A DNA stretch of 9,226 nt from an uncultured Candidatus Melainabacteria bacterium (GCA_934773085.1 CAKVMU010000052.1:1-9226); one strand, 5' to 3'. Numbered from the stretch's first letter, positions 1-6,653 are shown. A program made the numbers and translations. The notes: generated by a model from the letters alone, not told the origin.

Positions 1-1
1 G

Positions 2-277
2 GGTTACTACAATCCTAAAACAAAAGAAATGAAACTTAATAAAGAACATGCAGAAGCTTGGATTGCAAAAGGTGCTCAACCTACAGATACAGTTAAGTAT
101 CTTATCGCAAACTGCAATGCTGACGGTTCTTTGAACTACAAAAAATCAGAAACAGTTAAGCTTTCTAAAAAAGCTCAAGCTAAAAAAGCTGAAGAAGAAG
201 CAAGAAAGGCTGAAGAAGCAGCAGCTGCTGCAGCAGCTGAAGCAGAAGCTCCTGCTGAAGAATCAACTGAAGCGTAG
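2..277 (+). CDS. rpsP: Small ribosomal subunit protein bS16, 3' part (partial at window start)
   Basis: The reading frame is open from base 2 and starts inside the gene with [10 protein letters not shown], then [16 protein letters not shown], which is the conserved C-terminal half of bS16. This protein binds 16S rRNA and helps assemble the 30S body. About 37-40 N-terminal residues, including the basic KIRL/FYRIVVAD region, lie outside the window. The visible part is 91 residues, so the full protein would be near 130, clearly longer than the usual 80-90. The excess is a low-complexity tail rich in Ala, Glu and Lys (about the last 45 residues), probably disordered. The ATG at 29 is an internal Met, not the start. 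The stop TAG is followed after 17 nt by a hairpin terminator, so this is the last gene of its + strand transcript in view. The family assignment is firm; the tail's role is unknown. Confidence 0.93.
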   Translation, partial: GYYNPKTKEMKLNKEHAEAWIAKGAQPTDTVKYLIANCNADGSLNYKKSETVKLSKKAQAKKAEEEARKAEEAAAAAAAEAEAPAEESTEA

Positions 278-294
278 TTCGGATATAAAGATTG

Positions 295-327
295 AAAAAG
301 CCTCTGTGAAAACAGAGGCTTTTTTTT
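295..327. terminator. Bidirectional intrinsic terminator between rpsP and the phosphatase gene
   Basis: A perfect stem pairs GCCTCTGT (300-307) with ACAGAGGC (312-319) around a GAAA tetraloop, extended by A:T pairs. The right side runs into eight T (320-327), and the left side starts with five A (295-299), which read as T on the minus strand. It follows the rpsP stop by 17 nt and abuts the minus-strand stop at 326-328, so it can end transcripts from both sides. Confidence 0.9.
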
Positions 328-823
328 ATTTAACTTTCTTTTTTAGAAAATTTTCTGTCCACGGAATTAAATTCGGATAAAGTTTTGTGTTGTGCCCTTT
401 ATTTATCCATTCAGTTTCATTTTGAACCATATCTCCGATTTGTTTCATTGATTTGTATATAAAAGTATACATGCCGGTTCTGTCTGCTCCGGCTTTGCAG
501 TGTATATGAGCTTTGCCTCCATTTTGAGATATTTCATCAACAAGGCTCATAAACGAGTCGATTTTAGTTTCGTTTGGAGCGAATGTAACAGTCGGAATGC
601 TGTGGTATTTCATTCCTAGTTTTTCTACCACCTCTTTTTCATCAAAATCGACAGAAGGTTCAATCATTGTTCTAAAGTTAATAACATCAGTAACCCCGTG
701 CTTTTTTAGCCACTCAAAATCTTCCTTTTGGGGTTGAGCGGATCGAGATACATATTTGTCTACTTTTGAATAATTGTTAGGTTTTCCCTTGAATGTTATT
801 GGTTGGATTCTCATATCATACAC
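326..823 (-). CDS. Cys-based dual-specificity/tyrosine phosphatase-like protein
   Basis: 165 residues, close to the size of a minimal DSP-type phosphatase domain. The signature HCKAGADRTG lies at residues 108-117 and fits HCxxGxxRT/S, giving nucleophile Cys109 and phosphate-binding Arg115. SRSAQP at 26-31 matches the R-S-[GA]-Q-P motif common in bacterial and Siw14/TpbA-like members, and GVTDVINFR at 43-51 is the usual strand before it. There is no signal peptide or membrane segment, so it should be cytoplasmic. The expected general-acid Asp in the IP-loop is not obvious: that stretch reads IPTVTFAPNE (76-85). Substrate is unknown; phosphoprotein, phosphoinositide-like or nucleotide substrates are all possible. 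It is the last gene of the minus operon, 21 nt after cca, and its stop abuts the terminator. The start is uncertain: Met1 (823) and Met4 (814) both lack a good Shine-Dalgarno sequence. Confidence 0.82.
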   Translation of the reverse strand: MYDMRIQPITFKGKPNNYSKVDKYVSRSAQPQKEDFEWLKKHGVTDVINFRTMIEPSVDFDEKEVVEKLGMKYHSIPTVTFAPNETKIDSFMSLVDEISQNGGKAHIHCKAGADRTGMYTFIYKSMKQIGDMVQNETEWINKGHNTKLYPNLIPWTENFLKKKVK

Positions 824-844
824 ATCTTTTGAAATTATTATACA

Positions 845-2260
845 TCACTCATATTTTTTTACAAACTCAACAGCTTCATCTTTTGTTACAATATCTCCGT
901 TTATTTGAGCCTCTTTCAATGCATTCATAATTTCTCCTAGTTTAGGAGATTGTTTGATATTTTTAATTTGCATTACCTCAAAACCGTCGATTAGCTTTGG
1001 TAAAGGTTTTAAGGAATCTTTTTTCGACATATAAAAATTCAGTAGTTTATCAAGTCCCTGAAGGTTGTCTCTGACCATTTCTTCGGTGATGGCTTCGCCT
1101 CGGGCAGACAATCTGTCTGCTTTTGCAAGGATGATATTGTCAATGACATTATCCCCTGTTTTTCTTATATATCTCATCATAACTTTTTCGCTCAAATCCG
1201 GAGCGGCAACAACGTTTGATGGATAGATATGGAATTTTATCATAAAAGAGATGTAATCAATTTGTTTTTTAGAGAATTTAAGTTCTTTAAGCATCGGAAC
1301 GCACATTTTTGCTCCGACATCATCGTGTTTAATAAATCTTTGGCGAACGCCTTCTTCTAATTTTGATAAGTCGCATTCCGTACCTTTCATCCCGTCGAAC
1401 TTCCCGCCTTCTATGGTCCAGGTGGAATATTTGCCAATGTCGTGCAAAAATCCGGCAAGTTTTAGGTGGTTTATTCTTGGGAATCCTCCAAAATCAACCT
1501 TGTCCAAATGTGCTTTTTCTTCCGGAGCAGAGTTTTCATAAAGTTCCTCGATTTGCCGAACTGTTTCTATAACGTGGTGTAGCAAATCCAAATGATGGTG
1601 CGTGTTTGGCGGAACCGATTTCATTTCGTTTACACATGGGAAAAGTTTTTCGAGAATTCCAAACTCATCCATCATTAGAAGGGTCTTTGCGGTGTATTTC
1701 CCGCCAAAAAGCTTCATTAATTCATATGTAATACGTTCTTTTGACGGATTCAGTAACAAGTGCTTGTATTTGTTTATAGCGGATTTTAAGTCTTCGGACA
1801 TATCAAATCCTGTTACGGCAGCAAATCTAAACGCTCTTAGCAATCTCAACGGGTCATCTTCAAAGTTCGAATCTTTAATATGTCTCAGAGTGCGGTTTTT
1901 CAAATTCTCTTGACCGCCTGTAACATCAATAAATTTGTTGTTTTTTAAATCGTATGCTATGGCATTTATTGTAAAATCTCGTCTTTTCAGGTCTTCTTCA
2001 ATAGAATTTCCTTCTATTTCAGAGATGTCAAGATAGTTTATTTTATCCGGCAAAACAACTCTAAATATTTGATTTTCATTATCTAATACAACAAGAGTTC
2101 CTTTCCATTCTTCTGCAATTTTATCTGCGAATTTTTTTGCTCCAAAGATAGCTATATCTCTGTCAGGAGAGGTCTTTCCCATAAGAAAATCACGGACACT
2201 TCCGCCGACAAGCCAACCTTCATGAATATCTTTTAGTACAAAATCATCCTTGATATTCAT
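845..2260 (-). CDS. cca: CCA tRNA nucleotidyltransferase / poly(A) polymerase family, with HD domain
   Basis: 471 residues of a class II nucleotidyltransferase that adds or repairs the 3' CCA end of tRNAs using CTP and ATP. The head domain shows GWLVGGSVRDFLMG (15-28) and the metal-binding pair D33/D35 in PDRDIAIFG. Then come RRDFTINAIAYD (93-104), DDPLRLLRAFRFA (135-147) and ERITYEL (175-181), the template and neck motifs of the family. A second domain with LAGFLHDIGK (268-277) is an HD phosphohydrolase fold (His273-Asp274), as in many bacterial Cca proteins. The start ATG at 2260 has a good TTAGGAGA Shine-Dalgarno (minus strand of 2269-2276). It overlaps the end of rsmE by 17 nt, which suggests coupled translation. 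Whether it adds the full CCA, only CC, or only A cannot be settled here; a poly(A) polymerase is less likely given the HD domain. Confidence 0.9.
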   Translation of the reverse strand: MNIKDDFVLKDIHEGWLVGGSVRDFLMGKTSPDRDIAIFGAKKFADKIAEEWKGTLVVLDNENQIFRVVLPDKINYLDISEIEGNSIEEDLKRRDFTINAIAYDLKNNKFIDVTGGQENLKNRTLRHIKDSNFEDDPLRLLRAFRFAAVTGFDMSEDLKSAINKYKHLLLNPSKERITYELMKLFGGKYTAKTLLMMDEFGILEKLFPCVNEMKSVPPNTHHHLDLLHHVIETVRQIEELYENSAPEEKAHLDKVDFGGFPRINHLKLAGFLHDIGKYSTWTIEGGKFDGMKGTECDLSKLEEGVRQRFIKHDDVGAKMCVPMLKELKFSKKQIDYISFMIKFHIYPSNVVAAPDLSEKVMMRYIRKTGDNVIDNIILAKADRLSARGEAITEEMVRDNLQGLDKLLNFYMSKKDSLKPLPKLIDGFEVMQIKNIKQSPKLGEIMNALKEAQINGDIVTKDEAVEFVKKYE

Positions 2261-2975
2261 ATATAATATCTCCTAACGCTGTAATAACAGCGGTTTCTGC
2301 TTTCAGAATCAGCTCTCCCAGTGTAATTAGCGGAAGTTTCTTTGCACGGAAAAAGTCGAATTCTTTTTGCGAAAACCCGCCCTCAGGGCCGATTATAACA
2401 AGTACCCGTTCCCCTTTTTTTATCGGATTTTTTGCTAAAAACTGTTTTAAACTGATTTCAGTAGAGCGTTCTGCAAATACTAAAATTTTGTCGAAGTTTT
2501 CGTTTAAGACTTCATCTAAAGTCGTAACGTTATAGCAAGTAGGAACCTTTGCACGTTCACATTGCTTGGAAGCTTCGTACATAACTTTTTGCCATTTATC
2601 TAACTTCTTTTCTGCTACAGATTTGTTCACAGCGCAATTATCTGTCAAAACAGGATAAATGCCTCTTGCACCAAGCTCAGTGGCTTTTTCTATAACGGTC
2701 AATTGGCTGTCACTTCTTAGTGGACTTTGTGCCAAAAACAAATCAAAATCCAAGTCCCTTTTTGATGGATATGAATTTTCAATTCTGCATAAAATATTAT
2801 CGGAAGTTATTTCTTCTATTACGGTTTCGTATTGAATTTGATTTTCGTCTATCAATAAGAGCTTTTCACCCTTGCGTGCTCTAAGGGCACGGGCGATGTG
2901 GCGGTAGTTTTCAATATCGTTAACCGAAATCGTATTATTGTTAACATTTTCTGATTTTACAAAGAAGTGTGGCAT
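2244..2975 (-). CDS. rsmE: 16S rRNA (uracil-1498-N3)-methyltransferase RsmE
   Basis: 243 residues, the normal RsmE length. RsmE uses S-adenosylmethionine to methylate N3 of U1498 in helix 44 of 16S rRNA, near the decoding centre. The N-terminal PUA-like part begins MPHFFV and includes HIARALRARKGE (26-37). The SPOUT (trefoil-knot) domain shows KATELG (97-102), EASKQCERAKVP (134-145), the SAM-loop IGPEGGFS (195-202) and LGELILKAETAVITAL (219-234), matching the family's LGxxILRxETA. The ATG at 2975 has a GGGAG sequence 11 nt upstream. The gene overlaps the MATE gene's end by 19 nt and the cca start by 17 nt, so it sits in the middle of an operon with translational coupling on both sides. Confidence 0.93.
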   Translation of the reverse strand: MPHFFVKSENVNNNTISVNDIENYRHIARALRARKGEKLLLIDENQIQYETVIEEITSDNILCRIENSYPSKRDLDFDLFLAQSPLRSDSQLTVIEKATELGARGIYPVLTDNCAVNKSVAEKKLDKWQKVMYEASKQCERAKVPTCYNVTTLDEVLNENFDKILVFAERSTEISLKQFLAKNPIKKGERVLVIIGPEGGFSQKEFDFFRAKKLPLITLGELILKAETAVITALGDIIYEYQG

Positions 2976-4282
2976 TGTTCTTTATACTCCCTGTTAAATT
3001 TTCTTAAAAGCGTTGTTAACATTATTGTGCACAAAACTACAGACGCGCAAGCCAAACCAATCCAGAAACCCAAAAGGTTAAGTTTTAGTTTTAATCCAAG
3101 ATAGCAGCCGACAGGGATTGAAACAAGCCAGTAAGATATGAAATTGGATATCATAACAACGCCGGTTTTTTTAATTCCCTTAAATATACCGGCAAGTGCA
3201 ACTTGCATACCGTCAAATACTTGGAAACCACATAATATGTAAACTATAGGAATGCAAACATTGATTAATTCCGTATCTTTTGTGAATAATTTGATTAAAA
3301 ATTCTGGGAATAACCCTACGCAAACAGCAGAGCAAGCCATAAATATTATACAGATGCGAAGTCCTGTGAAAGCGTATTTTTTTAGGGATTTGTAATACTT
3401 TGCACCGTTGGCAAATCCAACCTTAACAGCAGTTGCATTGGATATCGCCAGTGGTACCATAAATGAGACTGTTGTTAAGGTGCAGACGATATTGTGTGCA
3501 GCAGCGTAGATGCCGGAAATTCTGCCCAACAAAACTGTTATAGCATTGAAACCGATAAATTCAATCATAACGGCTGCAGATGCCGGCATTCCAACTTTCA
3601 GCAAGTCTTTATAGTAATTTTTGTCTTTGTGATGTTTGATTTCAACTTTTTTGTAACAGTACATAAGAAGAACCAACCCCATAATATATCTGGTAAACAG
3701 GCTGGCTACAGCAAGTCCGGCGGTGCCCATTTCCGGAATTGGTCCAAAGCCGAACGCAAATATTATGTTTAAAAACAGGTTGATAAAAATGCAAATAACT
3801 GTCAAAACATTAGGAAATACAACGATTTCAAAGGCTTGTAAAAATTCTTTGGCTGCCAAATGTATGTAAGCTCCAAATGTTGAAAATGCGGTTATAAAGA
3901 AATAGGCTTTTATATCTGGGACTAAGGATGAATCAAACCCAAGTTTGTCAACCAACGGCATAGATGCAAAAATCAGCAAGGATGTTAACCCAGCCAATAT
4001 GCAGGCAAACTTAAGTGACGGGTAAAAATATTTTTCAGGTTCTTTTCCTGCGCCTCTGTAGTTTGACAGAATTGCAGAAATGCTCCCTAAAATACCGATT
4101 CCGAACATCATAAGACAGTTCAAAATAGCAGTTGCAATACTGACCGCAGCAAGAGTGTTCGTGGAATGTCTTCCCGCAACGATTACGTCTCCGACGCCAA
4201 TCATTATGAACCCTAAGTTTCCTAAGATTATGGGGCCGGCTATATTAATTAAATCCCGTATATAAAAATTTTTAACAAACAT
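2957..4282 (-). CDS. MATE family (NorM-like) multidrug/cation exporter
   Basis: 441 residues with about twelve hydrophobic segments, the usual MATE layout of two six-helix bundles. MATE proteins export drugs or metabolites across the inner membrane in exchange for Na+ or H+. The N-terminal bundle starts DLINIAGPIILGNLG, with Asp32 in TM1 (GVGDVIVAGRHS, 29-40). MGTAGLAVASLFTRYI (185-200) is the typical loop and TM6. The second bundle carries VGMPASAAVMIEF (230-242) and GFQVFDGMQVALAGIFKG (352-369), close to the NorM signature around the fQ.fDg.q motif. The substrate cannot be told. The ATG at 4282 is the only practical start: the frame upstream meets a TAA within five codons and the next Met is inside TM1. 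No Shine-Dalgarno precedes it. It is the first gene of the four-gene minus operon and is divergent from the riboswitch unit. Confidence 0.9.
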   Translation of the reverse strand: MFVKNFYIRDLINIAGPIILGNLGFIMIGVGDVIVAGRHSTNTLAAVSIATAILNCLMMFGIGILGSISAILSNYRGAGKEPEKYFYPSLKFACILAGLTSLLIFASMPLVDKLGFDSSLVPDIKAYFFITAFSTFGAYIHLAAKEFLQAFEIVVFPNVLTVICIFINLFLNIIFAFGFGPIPEMGTAGLAVASLFTRYIMGLVLLMYCYKKVEIKHHKDKNYYKDLLKVGMPASAAVMIEFIGFNAITVLLGRISGIYAAAHNIVCTLTTVSFMVPLAISNATAVKVGFANGAKYYKSLKKYAFTGLRICIIFMACSAVCVGLFPEFLIKLFTKDTELINVCIPIVYILCGFQVFDGMQVALAGIFKGIKKTGVVMISNFISYWLVSIPVGCYLGLKLKLNLLGFWIGLACASVVLCTIMLTTLLRKFNREYKEQCHTSL

Positions 4283-4294
4283 AAGTCTATTATA
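4283..4294 (-). promoter_or_regulatory. Candidate -10 box of the MATE-rsmE-cca-phosphatase operon, possibly leaderless
   Basis: On the minus strand a perfect TATAAT (4294-4289) is followed by only six bases, AGACTT, before the ATG at 4282. Normal spacing would put the transcription start at or next to the A of ATG. No convincing -35 box is seen at 16-18 nt upstream, and there is no Shine-Dalgarno sequence in the preceding 30 bases. Seen: the box and the spacing. Inferred: leaderless transcription. Confidence 0.45.
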
Positions 4295-4314
4295 TTACAA
4301 AGATAAACAGGGTT

Positions 4315-4343
4315 TTGCATTTGCAGAAGGTTTCTTTTATAAT
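4315..4343 (+). promoter_or_regulatory. Promoter of the cobalamin-riboswitch operon
   Basis: TTGCAT (4315-4320) and TATAAT (4338-4343) are separated by exactly 17 nt. The -10 is perfect; the -35 matches the first three bases of TTGACA. Transcription would start near 4350, just ahead of the riboswitch. It lies back to back with the minus-strand MATE promoter. Confidence 0.65.
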
Positions 4344-4361
4344 TATAAAGTCAGTAATGAC

Positions 4362-4488
4362 GTAAATCCAACAGGGGAAACTACGGTGAAAATCCGTGAC
4401 TGTGCCGCAGCCGTTATAGCCGGAATGCCGGAGGTAACGAACATAAGTTCGTAATCCTCAGTAACCAATGCTTCGGGTCAAAGTATTG
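4362..4488 (+). promoter_or_regulatory. Cobalamin (B12) riboswitch aptamer, compact form
   Basis: The conserved cobalamin core is readable in order: ACAGGGGAA (4371-4379), ACGGTGAAAATCCGT (4383-4397; P5 stem ACGG/CCGT with a TGAAAAT loop), CTGTGCCGCAG (4400-4410), then the B12-box-like AGCCGGAATGCCGG (4418-4431). ACAG (4371-4374) can pair with CTGT (4400-4403) as P4. The large peripheral arm of the classic AdoCbl class is missing, and the TTATA...GAATGCC segment resembles compact class II (hydroxocobalamin-type) aptamers. A side hairpin ACGAAC/GTTCGT (4437-4442/4447-4452) follows. An 8-bp hairpin CAATGCTT/AAGTATTG with loop CGGGTCA (4466-4488) then fits P13, whose loop TCA could kiss TGA of L5. 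The aptamer precedes a terminator, so B12 most likely represses the genes downstream. Subclass and ligand form are inferred. Confidence 0.88.
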
Positions 4489-4491
4489 TAA

Positions 4492-4530
4492 AACTTTCCC
4501 GTTGCAGAAAATAGGGAAGGTTGTTTTTTT
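4492..4530 (+). terminator. Riboswitch expression platform: intrinsic terminator overlapping a ribosome binding site
   Basis: AACTTTCCC (4492-4500) pairs with GGGAAGGTT (4514-4522), nine pairs with one G:T, followed by seven T (4524-4530). The 5' arm can instead pair upstream: ACTTT (4493-4497) with AAAGT (4480-4484). This would break P13 and act as an antiterminator. The 3' arm AGGGAAGG (4513-4520) is also a good Shine-Dalgarno for the TTG at 4529, so the same hairpin could block both transcription and translation. Confidence 0.82.
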
Positions 4531-5179
4531 GACAAATTCAGTTCCAAATGTAAATAATGTGAATACCGGTTTGTGTCCTCATGGTTTACCGCCGGGAGCA
4601 TGTCCTGTGTGTTCCAGTGGAGCCGGTTCGATGCGTCAATCTGACCGCAATCGTAATATCGGAGAAATGACTTATCACGAATGCGCTATGATAGGCAATA
4701 TGATGCGGGCAAGAGAACTTGCACAAAAAAATCACGAATTAAATGTGGAACACAGAGCCGAAAATCTGGAAGCTTTTCAAAGAAATCTGGAAAAACTTTC
4801 CGCTAGTATGTTGGAGTTTGCAAAACAAATTTCTACGGTTCTCCCTCTTAAGCCTATAGCATTTGTAATCCAAAATATAGCTGTTCCGATTGTGAATGTT
4901 ATTCGCAATATTCCTAAATTTATATCCAATTTTAAATTTGAAATAATGGATAAACTAAGTGCAATATTTGGCGAAGCAAAAGCTTTCGTCGATAAAAAAG
5001 TTTCAGAGATGGTTTCCGTAATAAAATCTTTCGTATTCAAAATATTTAAGAAAAATAATACCGATGATGAAGATACAAAGATTGATGACGATAAAAAAAT
5101 CTTTAACCTAAAAACTATATTACAAAAAATTATAAGAAAGAAAAAGAAAAAAGATGAACGCAGTTCCGAAAATTTATAA
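4529..5179 (+). CDS. Unknown protein with N-terminal CPHG...CPVC cluster and basic tail, under B12 riboswitch control
   Basis: I do not recognise the family. From the TTG at 4529 it is 216 residues. Near the N-terminus is LCPHGLPPGACPVC, giving Cys16, His18, Cys25 and Cys28, a plausible metal site or small zinc-ribbon-like knuckle. A helical region with many Glu/Arg/Asn follows (about 45-95, including YHECAMIGNMM). Then comes a moderately hydrophobic or amphipathic stretch (about 100-135, PLKPIAFVIQNIAVPIVNVI), an acidic patch NNTDDEDTKIDDDK, and a Lys/Arg-rich end. No signal peptide is evident. TTG 4529 is chosen because AGGGAAGG lies 8 nt upstream; the frame runs back to 4502, but that lies in the terminator loop. 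ATG 4631, with GGAG 8 nt upstream, is a good alternative but would remove the Cys cluster. The end overlaps the next gene by 26 nt. The riboswitch implies a B12-related role or a role replacing a B12-dependent step; nothing in the protein itself shows this. Confidence 0.7.
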   Translation: MTNSVPNVNNVNTGLCPHGLPPGACPVCSSGAGSMRQSDRNRNIGEMTYHECAMIGNMMRARELAQKNHELNVEHRAENLEAFQRNLEKLSASMLEFAKQISTVLPLKPIAFVIQNIAVPIVNVIRNIPKFISNFKFEIMDKLSAIFGEAKAFVDKKVSEMVSVIKSFVFKIFKKNNTDDEDTKIDDDKKIFNLKTILQKIIRKKKKKDERSSENL

Positions 5180-6653
5180 TGATCCTGAATCAACTAGAAT
5201 TCAACGCAATATGACAGACACACAGAAAAAGAATTCCAACAATGTTAAGGAAGGCAAGATTGTGAATGCGTTTGTGAAAGATGCTCAATTGTCATTGGAT
5301 GAGACATTTGACACATTGGTGATTTCCCATGAGGGAATTGAGTTGCCGAATAAAGTTTATGAAAAAGAAGATAAAAAAGATAAAACTTTATTATACCTTT
5401 CTGCAGTATCAACAGGTGTAATGGGCTTGATGGGCGCATTTACAATGATGATAAAAAATTTCTCCAAGAAAAAGTTTGAATCTACTCAAGAATATTTGCT
5501 TCCGGGAATTACTCGAAATCATTGTATAAACGATGAAATTCACCAGAGCATATTTTCAATGATTCAATCGCCAAACAGGAGAACTATATTAGCATCTCTT
5601 GGGGTAATAACTCTTAGTTCTATGGCATTTATGGGAAAAACATTTATTGACGGCTTCCGTGATGTTTGGGTAAAAAAACGTGAGGCAGATATTCAAAAGA
5701 ATCTTCAAGAAAACCTTATAGAAGTTGAGACCCAAAGTTTTTCCGGAAAAATACAAATTATAAGAAGTATGTTGTCCGAAAAGGCAAAGGATTTTTCTAA
5801 AACATTGGGAGAGACTGCTTCATTGGCGTTTACCGGCAAATCTAAGGAAGATGAGGACAACTCGAAAACGTTACCGTTTTTTATTATGGGCGGGATTACT
5901 TTAGTCTCAATTTTGGCTTTAGGATATTATGCGATGCGTAATATTAGAAAAAGTGAAGAGTTTATTAAAAAAGGATTGGAAAATACCAGAATCGGACTTG
6001 AGGATGTAATCAAAGATTTTAATGCCGGTAAACATATTAATAACGTTCAGGGGCATAATGGTGAAACATTAACAGGAATCGATGCGTATAAACACGTGAT
6101 AGAAAATATGCTTGAATCAATTTATGCAAAACCTGCCGAAATAGAAGAATATGTAAATAAAATGAATTTGCCGGATAGTGAAAAAGAAAAATTTATAAAA
6201 CATCTAAAATCATCAATGAATCAAGCGACAGAAAAGGTAAATAGTGCAATAGGCGGTTCCGGTAGAAACAAAATTACGTATTTTTCTCACGTAAACGACT
6301 ATTTGTCATTCTTTTATGACTGGTTGATGAACCCAAAGAATCCGCAATTTAAAAACTTGTTCTTCGGAATCTCAGGAATATCGGCATTAGCTTATGGCGG
6401 AAAAACTGCAGCAGAGGCTATTAAAGATGTTGAAGTTAAAAAATATAATGCTCAAACGGAATTGAATCTTCAACGCAGATTAGTTTCAACTGAATTAAGA
6501 AATTTTAAGGCAAAAAAAGAGTCAGCGATAGAACCTTTGTGCGAAGAATTTAAATTCAGAAAAGATTCAGGCGCAAAACCGGAAGAATTAAAAGTCGTTG
6601 CAGATAATATTTTGTTTGAAATTAAAAATGGACCGCCGTTTGTATACTCTTAG
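5154..6653 (+). CDS. Unknown multi-pass membrane protein with internal duplication
   Basis: 499 residues, family not recognised. Four likely membrane segments lie near residues 78-100, 143-165, 240-262 and 401-418, separated by charged helical regions; there is no cleavable signal peptide. Residues 126-199 align without gaps to 381-454 (constant offset 255). They share ND, GKT (161-163 and 416-418), DV-VKK (170-175 and 425-430), NLQ (183-185 and 438-440) and a final F, about 22 of 74 identical. KED..(D)KTL precedes TM1 (71-79) and TM3 (231-240). The protein is thus two copies of a TM-loop-TM-helix unit, the second with a large insertion between its membrane segments (about 265-380). The GKT is not in a Walker A context. 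ATG 5154 lies in the end of the preceding gene with only an A/G-rich leader; Met20 (5211) is an alternative. It is co-transcribed with the Cys-cluster gene and so under the same riboswitch. Confidence 0.8.
   Translation: MNAVPKIYNDPESTRIQRNMTDTQKKNSNNVKEGKIVNAFVKDAQLSLDETFDTLVISHEGIELPNKVYEKEDKKDKTLLYLSAVSTGVMGLMGAFTMMIKNFSKKKFESTQEYLLPGITRNHCINDEIHQSIFSMIQSPNRRTILASLGVITLSSMAFMGKTFIDGFRDVWVKKREADIQKNLQENLIEVETQSFSGKIQIIRSMLSEKAKDFSKTLGETASLAFTGKSKEDEDNSKTLPFFIMGGITLVSILALGYYAMRNIRKSEEFIKKGLENTRIGLEDVIKDFNAGKHINNVQGHNGETLTGIDAYKHVIENMLESIYAKPAEIEEYVNKMNLPDSEKEKFIKHLKSSMNQATEKVNSAIGGSGRNKITYFSHVNDYLSFFYDWLMNPKNPQFKNLFFGISGISALAYGGKTAAEAIKDVEVKKYNAQTELNLQRRLVSTELRNFKAKKESAIEPLCEEFKFRKDSGAKPEELKVVADNILFEIKNGPPFVYS

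Noticed and set aside
1363..1913. Open frames on the + strand opposite cca
   Set aside because: They lie wholly antisense to a well-conserved gene and show no family motif or Shine-Dalgarno support.
3494..3772. 92-codon + strand frame opposite the MATE gene
   Set aside because: Antisense shadow of a clear membrane protein gene, with no recognisable content.
4502..4528. TTG 4502 as the start of the Cys-cluster protein
   Set aside because: It lies in the terminator loop, would make the terminator stem coding, and has no free Shine-Dalgarno upstream. TTG 4529 fits better.
5135..5156. A-rich run (AAAAAG AAAAAAG) at the junction of the two riboswitch-controlled genes as a programmed frameshift site
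   Set aside because: The six A form two whole codons followed by GAT, the wrong phase for a classic -1 slippery heptamer. The second gene is +1 relative to the first and has its own ATG, so ordinary overlap is simpler.
4777..5193. 138-codon minus-strand frame opposite the Cys-cluster gene
   Set aside because: Its Phe/Leu/Ser-rich sequence is the complement of the Lys/Glu-rich coding strand; it has no supporting promoter or ribosome site.
5634..5646. GKT in the membrane protein as a Walker A ATP-binding motif
   Set aside because: Both GKT occurrences directly follow a membrane segment and lack the GxxxxGK[ST] spacing (MAFMGKT, LAYGGKT). They are repeat-unit landmarks rather than P-loops.
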